A stretch of DNA of 64,000 nucleotides from Microbacterium sp. Root166 (GTDB taxonomy: Bacteria > Actinomycetota > Actinomycetes > Actinomycetales > Microbacteriaceae), in NCBI RefSeq assembly GCF_001427145.1, contig NZ_LMGL01000001.1, positions 1,255,241-1,319,240 on the forward strand. The letters are read 5' to 3'. Every line of letters starts with the position of its first letter. Position 1 is the first letter of the stretch. Positions 46,481 through 56,285 of the stretch are shown one piece after another. Made by a program: the position numbers and the translations under genes. Under the pieces are notes generated by a model. It was not told the DNA's origin. It saw only the letters and a list, made by a program, of their open reading frames with translations, and did no database searches.

Positions 46481-47046
46481 TGCCCGCGGACCGCCCACCG
46501 AAGACGCACCTGCCGACCCCCGGCCAGACCGTGGGCCCGTTCTTCGCCTACGGCGTGGAGTACGCCAAGATGCACGAGGTCGCCCACCCGCACTCGCCGG
46601 GCGCGATACTGCTCGACGGGGTCGTCCGCGACGGCGCGGGCAACCCGATCCCGGACGCCTTCATCGAGATCTTCGCGGCGGACGAGGACGGCTCCGTGCC
46701 CCGCGCACGCGGGGCGTTCCGTCGCGACGACCACACCTTCACCGGGTTCGGCCGCGCGTTCACGGACGACGAGGGTCACTACGAGTTCTGGACGCGGAAT
46801 CCCGGCTCCGTCGACGGCGCCGCGCCCTTCTTCGCCGCGATCGTCTACGCCCGGGGCCTGCCGGACAAGCTGCACACCCGCATCTACCTCCCCGACGATG
46901 CAGGAGCGCTCGCCGCGGATCGGCTGCTCTCCTCGCTCGACGAGGACGACCGCGCTACCCTCGTCGCGACGCGCCTTCCCGGTGGTGGACTCCGCCACGA
47001 CATCCGGCTGCAGGGCGAGAAGGAGACCGTGTTCCTTGTCTTCTGA
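46480..47046 (+). CDS. pcaG: Protocatechuate 3,4-dioxygenase alpha subunit
   Basis: A 188-residue subunit with the same beta-sandwich as PcaH but without the iron ligands. TPGQTVGPFFAYGV at the N-terminus and RGAFRRDDHTFTGFGRAFTDDEGHYEFWTRNPG in the middle identify it. It pairs with PcaH to form the active site. The start overlaps the pcaH stop, and it overlaps pcaB by 11 bases. Confidence 0.94.
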   Translation: MPADRPPKTHLPTPGQTVGPFFAYGVEYAKMHEVAHPHSPGAILLDGVVRDGAGNPIPDAFIEIFAADEDGSVPRARGAFRRDDHTFTGFGRAFTDDEGHYEFWTRNPGSVDGAAPFFAAIVYARGLPDKLHTRIYLPDDAGALAADRLLSSLDEDDRATLVATRLPGGGLRHDIRLQGEKETVFLVF

Positions 47047-48388
47047 CCACCGCGAACCCTCCCTCGACGTCGGGCTGCTCTCGCCGGTCTCGGCCGGCCA
47101 CGACGAAAGCGTCAGCGACGCGGCGATCCTCGACGCGCTCGTCACGGCGGAGGTCGCGCTGGTCCGGGGCCTGGCCCGCGTCGGCGCGCTCGACCCGGGT
47201 GCCGCCGAGCGGCTGTCGGCCGAGTACGGGTGGACGGACAGCGGATGCCGCGGCCACGGCCTCAGCGCGACGGACCTCGCCCTCGCCGCCGTCGACGGCG
47301 GGAACCCCGTGATCCCGCTCGTTGGTGCCCTGCGCGGACGCGGAGTCGAGCCCGACGCGATCCACCGCGGGGCCACCAGCCAGGACATCCTCGACACCGC
47401 ACTCATGCTCGTCGCGCGCGAGGCGCTCGGCCGTGTCATCGCAGACCTCGACCGAGCCGCTCGTGCGCTGTCGGCGTTCGCCGACGAGCACGCCGGCGTC
47501 GTCACGGCGGGCCGCACGCTCACGCAGCACGCGGTGCCGACCACGGTCGGCGCTCGGGTGGCGGGCTGGGTTCGCGGCATCCGGAGAGCAGTGCACCGGC
47601 TGCGGGAGGCGCGCGACGCCCTGCCCGTTCAGCTCGGCGGCGCTGCCGGCACGCTCGCGGCGACCGTCGACGAATGGGGGACGGATGCCGCGGCCGCCCT
47701 GCCTTCTGCCTTCGCGGCCGAGCTGGGTCTGATGGCGCCGGATGCCCCCTGGCACACCGAGCGCTGGCCGGTGACCGAGCTGGGCGACGCCCTGGTCCAG
47801 GCCGTCGACGCCGTCGGCAAGGTCGCCGCGGATGTCGCCGTCCTCACGCGCCCCGAGATAGGCGAGCTGGCGGAAGGCCGTGGCGGCGGGTCGAGCGCCA
47901 TGCCGCAGAAGCAGAACCCTGTGGCGTCGGCGCTGATCCGCTCCGCGGCCCTCCGCGCTCCGCAGCTCGCGGCGACGCTCCACCTCGCATCCGCGTTCGC
48001 CGTCGAAGAGCGACCGGACGGGGCATGGCACGCCGAGTGGCCGACCCTGCGCGAGCTGCTCCGGCTGGCGCTCGGATCCTCGGCGCAGGCCGCCGCGCTC
48101 GCCGAGGGTCTGGTCGTGGACCGCGCGGCGGTCGCGCGAAACCTCGCCCTGTCGGACGGGCGGATCGTGAGCGAGCGTCTCGCCCGGGTGCTCGTTCCCC
48201 GCATCGGGAAGGAGCGGTTCGCGGCCCTGATCGGCGAGGCCTCGACCGGGTCGCTGGCGGGCGCCCTGCGCGCACTGCCCGAAGCCGCCGACCTCGACGT
48301 CGACGCACTGCTCGACCCCGCCGGCTACACGGGGCTCGCCGAGCGCTTCGTCGGTGATGCCACAGCGCCGGACAGCGGGCGCGCATGA
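47036..48388 (+). CDS. pcaB: 3-carboxy-cis,cis-muconate cycloisomerase
   Basis: A 450-residue member of the fumarase/aspartase superfamily that lactonises carboxymuconate. The family signature GSSAMPQKQNPV lies near residues 285-296 and RGATSQDILDTA is also present. The likely start is TTG 47036 (LSSDHREP), with AAGGAG about ten bases upstream inside pcaG; no ATG or GTG lies suitably in frame. Confidence 0.92.
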   Translation: MSSDHREPSLDVGLLSPVSAGHDESVSDAAILDALVTAEVALVRGLARVGALDPGAAERLSAEYGWTDSGCRGHGLSATDLALAAVDGGNPVIPLVGALRGRGVEPDAIHRGATSQDILDTALMLVAREALGRVIADLDRAARALSAFADEHAGVVTAGRTLTQHAVPTTVGARVAGWVRGIRRAVHRLREARDALPVQLGGAAGTLAATVDEWGTDAAAALPSAFAAELGLMAPDAPWHTERWPVTELGDALVQAVDAVGKVAADVAVLTRPEIGELAEGRGGGSSAMPQKQNPVASALIRSAALRAPQLAATLHLASAFAVEERPDGAWHAEWPTLRELLRLALGSSAQAAALAEGLVVDRAAVARNLALSDGRIVSERLARVLVPRIGKERFAALIGEASTGSLAGALRALPEAADLDVDALLDPAGYTGLAERFVGDATAPDSGRA

Positions 48389-49152
48389 CACCCGCGCTCA
48401 CCCTGACCGATCCCGTCGGCCCCGACGGAGCGCCGCTGCTCGTGCTCGGGCCCTCGCTGGGCACCTCGACGATCTTGTGGGAGGCGGCGACGCCTGTCCT
48501 CTCGACCCGGTACCGGGTGACGGCCTGGGACCTTCCCGGCCACGGCGACTCCCCGGCCGGCGACGGCGGCTTCACCGTCGCCGACCTCGCCGACGCGGTC
48601 GCCGCCGCCGTCGACGAGCCGACCTTCCGCTACGCCGGCGTCTCGCTCGGCGGGGCGGCCGGGCTCGAGCTCGCGCTCCGGTATCCGCATCGCGTCGAGG
48701 CGGCGGTGATCGTCGCCTCGGGTGCGCAGCTCGGCGAGCCGGCAGCGTGGCACGAGCGCGCCGCACAGGTGCGGGCCGAGAGCACCTCGAGCCTGATCAT
48801 CGCGTCGGCGCAGCGCTGGTTCGCCGAGGGGTCGGTGGCGCGGCATCCGGAACTGACCGGCCGCCTTCTGCACGCCCTGCAGTGCGCTGACGACGAGAGC
48901 TATGCCCGGTGCTGCGAGGCGCTCGCCGCGTACGACGTCCGCGCGAGACTGAACGACATCGCGACCCCGACGCTCGCGCTCTGGGGTGAGCACGACGCGG
49001 TGGCGCCCGAGGTCAAGGCGGTTGAGATCGCCGATGGCGTGCAGCGGGGCGAAGCGGCGATGGTCGCCGGTGCCGCGCACCTGCCGCCGGCCGAGCAGCC
49101 CGAGGCGGTCGCCGACGCGGTGCTGAGGTTCTTCGCGAGTGTGGAGGGATGA
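48385..49152 (+). CDS. pcaD: 3-oxoadipate enol-lactonase
   Basis: A 255-residue alpha/beta hydrolase. The nucleophile Ser lies in GVSLGGAAGLELA, the acid in WGEHDAVAPE and the His in GAAHLPPAEQPEAV. It hydrolyses the enol-lactone to 3-oxoadipate. It overlaps pcaB by four bases. In some actinobacteria PcaD is fused to PcaC (PcaL); here they are separate genes. Confidence 0.9.
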   Translation: MTPALTLTDPVGPDGAPLLVLGPSLGTSTILWEAATPVLSTRYRVTAWDLPGHGDSPAGDGGFTVADLADAVAAAVDEPTFRYAGVSLGGAAGLELALRYPHRVEAAVIVASGAQLGEPAAWHERAAQVRAESTSSLIIASAQRWFAEGSVARHPELTGRLLHALQCADDESYARCCEALAAYDVRARLNDIATPTLALWGEHDAVAPEVKAVEIADGVQRGEAAMVAGAAHLPPAEQPEAVADAVLRFFASVEG

Positions 49153-49156
49153 ACGC

Positions 49157-49561
49157 ATGACTCGACCCGATGGCGAGGGCCTCACCGACGAGCAGCGCTA
49201 CGACCAGGGGATGGCCGTGCGCCGCGCGGTGCTGTCCGACGCCCACGTCGACCGCGCCGACGCCGCGACGACCGAGCTCACCGCGGACTGGCAGGACTTC
49301 ATCACCCGTGTCGCGTGGGGAGACGTCTGGTCGCGGCCGGGCCTCGATCGCCGTGCCCGCTCGGTGGCGGTGATCACCGCGCTCATCGCGCACGGTCACC
49401 ACGAAGAGCTCGAGATGCATCTGCGCGCCGCGGTGCGCAACGGGCTCACCGTCGACGAGATCCGCGAGGTCATCCTGCAGTCGGCGATCTACTGCGGCGT
49501 CCCGGCGGCGAACAGCGCCTTCCGCATCGCCGCCGCCGTGTTCGGCGAGGAGACCCCGTGA
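49157..49561 (+). CDS. pcaC: 4-carboxymuconolactone decarboxylase
   Basis: A 134-residue AhpD-like/CMD-family protein: RYDQGMAVRRAVLSDAHVDRA, TRVAWGDVWSRPGLDRRARSV, HGHHEELEMHLRAAVRNGLTVDEIREVILQSAIYCGVPAAN. It converts the carboxymuconolactone to the enol-lactone used by PcaD. ATG 49157 is preferred over 49139 for its spacing from GGAGGG. It overlaps pcaI. Confidence 0.94.
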   Translation: MTRPDGEGLTDEQRYDQGMAVRRAVLSDAHVDRADAATTELTADWQDFITRVAWGDVWSRPGLDRRARSVAVITALIAHGHHEELEMHLRAAVRNGLTVDEIREVILQSAIYCGVPAANSAFRIAAAVFGEETP

Positions 49562-50316
49562 TCGACAAGACGGTGACGGATGCCGCCGCCGCCGTCGCCG
49601 GCATCCCCGACGGAGCGACGGTCATGATCGGCGGATTCGGCCGGGCCGGGCAGCCTGTGGAGCTCATCGATGCGCTCATCGAGAGCGGTGCGACGGACCT
49701 CACGATCGTCAACAACAACGCGGGCAACGGCGACACCGGTCTGGCTGCGCTCCTCGCGAGGAGGCGGGTGCGCAGGATCGTCTGCTCGTTCCCGCGCCAG
49801 CACGACTCCTGGGTCTTCGACGGTCTCTACCGGGCCGGCGAGATCGAACTCGAGATCGTGCCGCAGGGAAACCTCGCCGAGCGCATCCGTGCGGCAGGCT
49901 CCGGGATCGGTGCCTTCTTCTCGCCCACCGGGGTGGGGACCGAGCTCGCCGACGGCAAGGAGGAGCGCACGATCGACGGACGCCGCTACGTCCTCGAGTA
50001 CCCCATCCGCGCGGACTTCGCGCTGATCTCGGCGCTCAAGAGCGACCGCTGGGGCAACCTCGTCTACCGCGAGACCGCGCGCAACTTCGGCCCGATCATG
50101 GCGACCGCGGCCACGACCACCGTGGTGCAGGTCGACGAGGTCGTCCCGCTCGGCTCCCTCGATCCCGAGAGCGTCGTCACTCCCGGGATCTTCGTCGACC
50201 GCGTCGTCGCCGTCGGTCCGCGTGCCTGGCTCCGCGACGGCGGGTTCGTCGGGGGAGTGGACGTCGAAGGACGCCCGGCGGCCGCCCCGGTCGCCACCGT
50301 GGAGGAGAACCAGTGA
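49558..50316 (+). CDS. pcaI: 3-oxoadipate CoA-transferase subunit A
   Basis: A 252-residue CoA-transferase family I alpha subunit with the glycine-rich oxyanion loop IPDGATVMIGGFGRAGQP and FFSPTGVGTELADGKE. With PcaJ it moves CoA from succinyl-CoA to 3-oxoadipate. GTG 49558 overlaps the pcaC stop (GTGA). Confidence 0.94.
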   Translation: MIDKTVTDAAAAVAGIPDGATVMIGGFGRAGQPVELIDALIESGATDLTIVNNNAGNGDTGLAALLARRRVRRIVCSFPRQHDSWVFDGLYRAGEIELEIVPQGNLAERIRAAGSGIGAFFSPTGVGTELADGKEERTIDGRRYVLEYPIRADFALISALKSDRWGNLVYRETARNFGPIMATAATTTVVQVDEVVPLGSLDPESVVTPGIFVDRVVAVGPRAWLRDGGFVGGVDVEGRPAAAPVATVEENQ

Positions 50317-50984
50317 GCACCCGGATCAGCCGCGACGACCTCGCCCGCCGGATCGCCGCCGACATCGCCGAGGGGTCGTACGTCAACCTCGGCATCGGAG
50401 CGCCCACCATGGTCGCGAACTTCCTGCCCGACGACCTCGAGATCATCCTCCACACCGAGAACGGACTGCTCGGCATGGGCGGCGCCCCCTATCCCGGCAG
50501 CATCGATCCCGACCTCATCAACGCCGGCAAGCAGCCGGTGACCGCGCTGGCGGGCGCCGCGTACTTCCATCACGCCGACTCGTTCGCGATGATGCGCGGC
50601 GGGCACCTCGATGTGTGCGTGCTCGGAGCCTTCCAGGTCTCGCAGACCGGAGACCTCGCGAACTGGTCGACGGGCGCGGCCGGCGCGATCCCCGCCGTCG
50701 GCGGGGCGATGGACCTGGCGATCGGCGCCAAGCAGGTCTTCGTCATGACCGACCTGCTCACCAAGACCGGCGAGTCCAAGCTCGTCGCCGCCTGCACCTA
50801 CCCGCTCACCGGGGTCGGCTGCGTCACCCGGGTCTACACCGACCACGCCGTCTTCGACGTGGACGGCGGCCGGTTCGCCGTGCGCGAGACGTTCGGCGAC
50901 AACACGCTCTCCTCGCTCGCCGAGCTGACGGGCCTCGACCTCATCGATAGGACGGATGCCGCGGCATCCGTCGCCGGAGACTGA
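50313..50984 (+). CDS. pcaJ: 3-oxoadipate CoA-transferase subunit B
   Basis: A 223-residue beta subunit. The catalytic Glu lies in LHTENGLLGMGG (the ExGLLG signature), preceded by YVNLGIGAPTMVANFLPDD. GTG 50313 overlaps the pcaI stop. A perfect 22-base palindrome lies in its last codons. Confidence 0.94.
   Translation: MSTRISRDDLARRIAADIAEGSYVNLGIGAPTMVANFLPDDLEIILHTENGLLGMGGAPYPGSIDPDLINAGKQPVTALAGAAYFHHADSFAMMRGGHLDVCVLGAFQVSQTGDLANWSTGAAGAIPAVGGAMDLAIGAKQVFVMTDLLTKTGESKLVAACTYPLTGVGCVTRVYTDHAVFDVDGGRFAVRETFGDNTLSSLAELTGLDLIDRTDAAASVAGD
50951..50972. repeat. Perfect 22-base palindrome inside the pcaJ end
   Basis: The halves are GACGGATGCCG and CGGCATCCGTC, so GGATGCC is immediately followed by its complement. 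It encodes TDAAASV near the PcaJ C-terminus, 14 bases before pcaF. Confidence 0.9.
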
Positions 50985-50985
50985 C

Positions 50986-52155
<1,170 letters not shown>

Positions 52156-52167
52156 CGGTGTACCGCG

Positions 52168-52962
52168 TCATGCGCGAGATGCCAGCTCACGAATATATTG
52201 AATCGCTTCGGCTGAAGATGTTTGGGGCACCGGCTCGAGGCCGATCGGCCCGTCGTAACCGGTGGCACGCAAGACAGTGAAGAATGCGGGCCAATCGATC
52301 TCACCCGTTCCAGGCTCGCCGCGCCCCGGTGCGTCTGCGATCTGCACGTACTGGATGAGTTCACCAGCGTTGGTGAGCTCGACCTCGGGATTCTCGCCCT
52401 CCGTGACCGAGTGGTAGAGGTCGTAGAGGACGCCGAATGAAGGTGAGTCCACTCCGCGAGCCACATATACGGCGTCGGCCGTGCGATCCAGAAGCATGCC
52501 GGGATGATCGACGCGGCCGTTGACCGCCTCCAGGACGAGCGTGATTCCTGAGCCGCTGATCTGGGTCGTTGCCTTTCGGAAGATCTCGACCAGCTCATCC
52601 AGCTGCGTCCGTCGCCTCGAGCCTCCAAACCCTGTGCCGCCACTGACGACGAGACGCGGGCACTCGAGCGTTTGCGCGATCCGAACTCCCTCGTCGAGCT
52701 TCCGATAGAACTCTGAATGGTCCTTCGGTGGAAGCATGAAGTGGGTTCGCGGTTCAGCAGTCTGCAGGGTCAGCTGCGTGTTCGTCTCCTCCAGCGCTGT
52801 CTTCAGGGCGGCTATGTCCTTCGGGACCGAAGGGAAGTCCGCGCCGGTGGGACCCCACATCTCCACAGCCGTGAACCCGGCGTCGGCGGCGGCGCGCACG
52901 CGGTCGTGGTAGTCGCCCGCCTCTGTGAATAGAAGTTCTATGTTGGCAGCAAGTTGGTACAC
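52168..52962 (-). CDS. Hydroxypyruvate-isomerase-like sugar isomerase/epimerase
   Basis: A 264-residue TIM-barrel protein of the AP-endonuclease-2/Hyi superfamily. It is a close paralogue of 62232-63026, sharing ANIELLFTEAGDYHDRVRAA at the N-terminus, HSEFYRKLDEGV, GSGITLVLE, ARGVDSP and ADAPGRGEPGTGxIDW. Candidate metal ligands are Glu in LVLEAVN, Asp in LYDLYHS and Glu in GLEPVP. GTG 52962 is chosen because it gives the same length as the paralogue; GTG 52983 is also in frame. It may act on a keto-sugar from the glycoside pathway. Confidence 0.85.
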   Translation of the reverse strand: MYQLAANIELLFTEAGDYHDRVRAAADAGFTAVEMWGPTGADFPSVPKDIAALKTALEETNTQLTLQTAEPRTHFMLPPKDHSEFYRKLDEGVRIAQTLECPRLVVSGGTGFGGSRRRTQLDELVEIFRKATTQISGSGITLVLEAVNGRVDHPGMLLDRTADAVYVARGVDSPSFGVLYDLYHSVTEGENPEVELTNAGELIQYVQIADAPGRGEPGTGEIDWPAFFTVLRATGYDGPIGLEPVPQTSSAEAIQYIRELASRA

Positions 52963-53100
52963 GAGGCCGTTTCCTGTCTGCACGGGGATCGTCAGGGCTG
53001 TCCCTGTTGCGAGTCGAACTTCGGACTTGGCGAAAGCATGATGCAGCGGGTCTCCGCAAGACGATTCGCTGCAAACGGGCTCCGCCCAGAATCGGTCGCG

Positions 53101-53124
53101 CGCCGGACCTGTTGAGGTCCGGCG
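53101..53124 (-). terminator. Terminator of the carboxylesterase gene
   Basis: CGCCGGACCT (53101-53110) pairs perfectly with AGGTCCGGCG (53115-53124), loop GTTG, nine bases beyond the esterase stop on the minus strand. No T run follows. Confidence 0.75.
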
Positions 53125-53132
53125 GACCTCGC

Positions 53133-54746
53133 TTATCGCTGGGTCGCCCAGAATCCGCAGTTGTGGTCGTCCGCGAAGGTGCGGAACACCTCATCCCCTC
53201 CGGACTGCAGGCGCAGCACGGGGTGATCGAGTGACGTGACCGGCGCCCAGGGTGATCCCAGCGTGCCAGTCTCGGCGAACTCACCCCAATACAGCTTCAT
53301 CCGCGTCGCGAGCTCGTTCTCCGTCGCGGTGAGCGGGCGTTCCACATCGGAGTATGCGAACAGGTACGCCAGGTCCGCCGAGTGCGCACTCGCCATGTCT
53401 AGTCCGGCGATACTCATGCCCTGGTTCGTGGGTGACGTCGGGTCGTCGAACTCGTACTCATAGACCGGGACTTGTGTGGCCGCGAGCTCCGCGAACTCGT
53501 ACGAACGGCACCCGAAACCACTGTCGGTATCGATGGCCGCCAGGGCATACGCGGGCTTCTCGAAGTCGGAGGCCGGGTACTGGGCGAGGATGGCATCCGC
53601 CCGCGGCCCGTGGAACTGTCGCACCTTAGCCTCGTACTGCTCGACAGTCATCGACCCGGCATCCGGGCCCACGCTGAAGTAGATGCCCTGCTTGCCCTCG
53701 TATCGCGTGGAGCCGAGGAGCAGCGGTACCTTGTGCCAATCGCCGGCGGCGATGGCCTCGAGCGGCGATGTCGGAACCGCCGGCACCCCGTGCACCGGAG
53801 TGAAGCGTCCATTGACCCGCATCAGTGCGCCGACGTCGAGTCCGCGCAGGCAATCCATCCGGTCGGCTGGCGACGTGCACCCGAGGGAGGCTGCTGCCGC
53901 GCCGCCGCGGACAACGGCGGTCGAGGCGGCGCTGGATGCGGGGAACGTGCATGGACCGCTCTGCAAGATGGCCCTATCGAACAGGCCTTCGGTCAGCGGC
54001 GACACGAGAAGGCTGCAGATCGACATCGCACCCGCTGACTGCCCGTCGAGGGTGACGGAGCCCGGGTCGCCGCCGAAGGCGGAGATGTTCCTGCTCACCC
54101 ACGTGAGCGCGGCAGCCTGGTCGAGGATGCCGAAGTTGCCGACGGCTTCGCCCATCTGCTCGACTGCGAGGAATCCGAGCGCCCCGAGTCGGTAGTTCAC
54201 GGACACCACGACGGACTGGGTCAGCCGGGCCAACTCAGAACCGTCGAACTCACCGCCGCTGCCCCCACCGAATCCCCCGCCGTGAATCCAGACGATGACG
54301 GGCAGCCGGTGCCCGGGTGCAGCGCGCCCGGGACCGTAGACGTCGAGGTACAGGCAGTCTTCGCTCGTGACCTGGCCACTCGACACGTCTCCCATCCCGC
54401 CTTGGAGACACGCGGGAGACGCTGTCGTGGCGTCCCGCACCCCCCGCCACTTGGCGGGCTCGCTGGGGGCGGCGAACCGAAGCTCGCCCACCGGCGGTGC
54501 CGCGAAGGGAATGCCGCGGAACGACTGCACGCCGTTCGCCTGCACCCCGCGGAGGTTCCCCTGCTCCACGTGCACGACGCGCGACTTCGAAGATGACCCC
54601 CCGACGGCCCCGGTCGCAGGCGCCGCGGTCAGCCCACTGACGACGATCACGATCGCGGCCACCATCGCGACGGCGAGCGCAGCGACCCGGGCTCGGTGAA
54701 CCGCTCGTTCGGAAGCGCCATTTGGCGCGAGATGCCAATGCGACAC
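53133..54746 (-). CDS. Exported type-B carboxylesterase
   Basis: A 537-residue carboxylesterase. An N-terminal hydrophobic segment (about 20-40, VAALAVAMVAAIVIVVSGLT) followed by AAPATGA suggests export. The oxyanion loop WIHGGGFGGGSGG and nucleophile Ser in LDGQSAGAMS are present, with FRGIPFAAPPVGELRF typical of the family and several cysteines for disulphides. GTG 54746 has AAAGGAG at good spacing. It could remove acyl groups from plant glycosides outside the cell before import; the substrate is not known. Confidence 0.85.
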   Translation of the reverse strand: MSHWHLAPNGASERAVHRARVAALAVAMVAAIVIVVSGLTAAPATGAVGGSSSKSRVVHVEQGNLRGVQANGVQSFRGIPFAAPPVGELRFAAPSEPAKWRGVRDATTASPACLQGGMGDVSSGQVTSEDCLYLDVYGPGRAAPGHRLPVIVWIHGGGFGGGSGGEFDGSELARLTQSVVVSVNYRLGALGFLAVEQMGEAVGNFGILDQAAALTWVSRNISAFGGDPGSVTLDGQSAGAMSICSLLVSPLTEGLFDRAILQSGPCTFPASSAASTAVVRGGAAAASLGCTSPADRMDCLRGLDVGALMRVNGRFTPVHGVPAVPTSPLEAIAAGDWHKVPLLLGSTRYEGKQGIYFSVGPDAGSMTVEQYEAKVRQFHGPRADAILAQYPASDFEKPAYALAAIDTDSGFGCRSYEFAELAATQVPVYEYEFDDPTSPTNQGMSIAGLDMASAHSADLAYLFAYSDVERPLTATENELATRMKLYWGEFAETGTLGSPWAPVTSLDHPVLRLQSGGDEVFRTFADDHNCGFWATQR

Positions 54747-54970
54747 ATCAACTCCTTTGTTGAGTAGTGAAGATATGAGGTCGCCCGCGCGACCCACTCC
54801 GAGCATTAAGTCATATACCGACTCACTTAAGCAAGAAATAGTCGAAAGGCTTCACTAACAAGGAGCGCGCCCTTCCTTATGCGCCTATCAGGAATCCTTA
54901 TGCATAAACCTGACTGAAGTTGCTAGCCTCGAAGAGCGCGATGCCGCGCCTGATCAGAGAGCGAGCACCG
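54747..54970. promoter_or_regulatory. Divergent regulatory region, esterase / glycoside operon
   Basis: It is AT-rich relative to its surroundings. CCTTATGCG (54875-54883) and CCTTATGCA (54896-54904) lie 21 bases apart, the second inside the palindrome TTATGCATAA (54898-54907). Similar CTTATG words stand before the binding protein at 58942, suggesting one regulator for both operons. Confidence 0.5.
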
Positions 54971-56272
54971 ATGCTTCTCGAGCGAGACCTCATCCAATCT
55001 GTCGGATTTCGGAACGTCCGCGAGGGCGACGAGATCCGCGGATTCCAGTTCCGCGTTCGGATGCCCTCCTACCGCGGCATGGCCGCCTCCCTCATCGACG
55101 GCATCGGCGTGCGCATCCCGGGCCTGGTCGATGTCGCCCCCGATGTGCCGACGTGGACACTGCAGGGGCAGACGTACACCCTCGCCGAGCTGTGGGAGAG
55201 CGACGGGGTGCGCTGGCAGCTGGAGGAGGCGGCCGTCGTGACCGTTCCCCTTCCCGGGGGTCTGCCGGACGGCATCCACGAACTGTCGATCGACCTGCGC
55301 CTGCGCATGTCCTACATCCCGCAGGAGCACCAGCCGAGCCGGTACGAGATCGCGAAGCACGTCACGCTCACACCGGAGGCCGCTGGCCGGCCGTTCAGCT
55401 ACGGCGTCTCGCTGTACAGCTACATGGGCGATTACGGCACGGTCATGGACCTCGAGACAGCACTGCGCTCGATCGCCGACCTCGGGGCGACGGGGGTTGA
55501 GATCCTCGGCGAAGGCCACATCCCGAACTACCCCGAGCCTGCGCAGGAGTGGGTCGACGAGTGGTTCCGGCTGCTCGGCGTGTACGGGCTCGAGCCGACG
55601 AACTACGGCTCGTGGATCGATACCCGGCTCCACTCCAGCGGAGCGAACGGCCGCGACATGACCGCCGACGAGGGCGCGGCCGCCCTCCAGCGCGACCTGC
55701 GCCTTGCCAAGCGCCTCGGCTTCCGCTTCGTCCGACCCAAGATCGGGGTGGTCTCGGGCGACCTGGTCCCGCATCCGATCTGGACCGAGGTCGTCGAGCG
55801 ATCCCTCTCGCTCGCCGAGGAGCTGGACGTCGTGATCTGCCCGGAGATCCACTCTCCGACCCCCATCAAGCACGAGGTCGTCGATGATTACATCGAGCTG
55901 ATCCGCCGCACCGGCACGAAGCACTTCGGGCTCCTGCTGGACACGGGCATCTTCCAGGACCGCCCGATCCCGTTGGCTCCCGGCGAGCTCCCCGGCCGCC
56001 GGCCGGCCTTCCTCGACGGCATCGGGGTCGACCCGGCCGACGTCTTCGACATCATCGACCACGTCGTCTTCATCCAGGCGAAGTTCCACGACATCGACGA
56101 CTCGCTCGAGGACCAGCAGATCCCCTGGGAGCCCGTCCTGCGTGCGCTGAAGGAGGCAGGCTACACCGGCTACCTTTCCAGCGAGTACGAGGGGGAGCGG
56201 ATCCCCTGGCGCTCGATCGAGCAGGTCCGCCGCCAGCACTCGCTCATGCGCCAGGTCGCCGACCGGCTCTGA
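54971..56272 (+). CDS. Fused C-glycoside-deglycosidase-like protein (DUF6379 + isomerase barrel)
   Basis: A 433-residue protein. Residues 1-140 match DUF6379, the beta-subunit family of bacterial C-glycoside deglycosidases (DLIQSVGFRNVREGDEI, MPSYRGMAASLIDGIGVRI, TYTLAELW). From about 142 a TIM barrel matches the alpha subunit (FSYGVSLYSYMGDYGTVM, GATGVEILGEGHIPNYPEP). Candidate metal ligands are Glu292 (PEIHSP), Asp324 (LLDTGIF), His373 (QAKFHDID) and Glu405 (SSEYEGER). Known enzymes have the two parts as separate subunits, so a fusion is unusual. ATG 54971 fits the family N-terminus. First gene of a tandem pair. Confidence 0.8.
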   Translation: MLLERDLIQSVGFRNVREGDEIRGFQFRVRMPSYRGMAASLIDGIGVRIPGLVDVAPDVPTWTLQGQTYTLAELWESDGVRWQLEEAAVVTVPLPGGLPDGIHELSIDLRLRMSYIPQEHQPSRYEIAKHVTLTPEAAGRPFSYGVSLYSYMGDYGTVMDLETALRSIADLGATGVEILGEGHIPNYPEPAQEWVDEWFRLLGVYGLEPTNYGSWIDTRLHSSGANGRDMTADEGAAALQRDLRLAKRLGFRFVRPKIGVVSGDLVPHPIWTEVVERSLSLAEELDVVICPEIHSPTPIKHEVVDDYIELIRRTGTKHFGLLLDTGIFQDRPIPLAPGELPGRRPAFLDGIGVDPADVFDIIDHVVFIQAKFHDIDDSLEDQQIPWEPVLRALKEAGYTGYLSSEYEGERIPWRSIEQVRRQHSLMRQVADRL

Positions 56273-56285
56273 ACAGGAGACAGCC

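Noticed and set aside
48385-49561. PcaL fusion of PcaD and PcaC
   Set aside because: pcaD ends with a clear stop and pcaC has its own start and ribosome site; the genes are separate.
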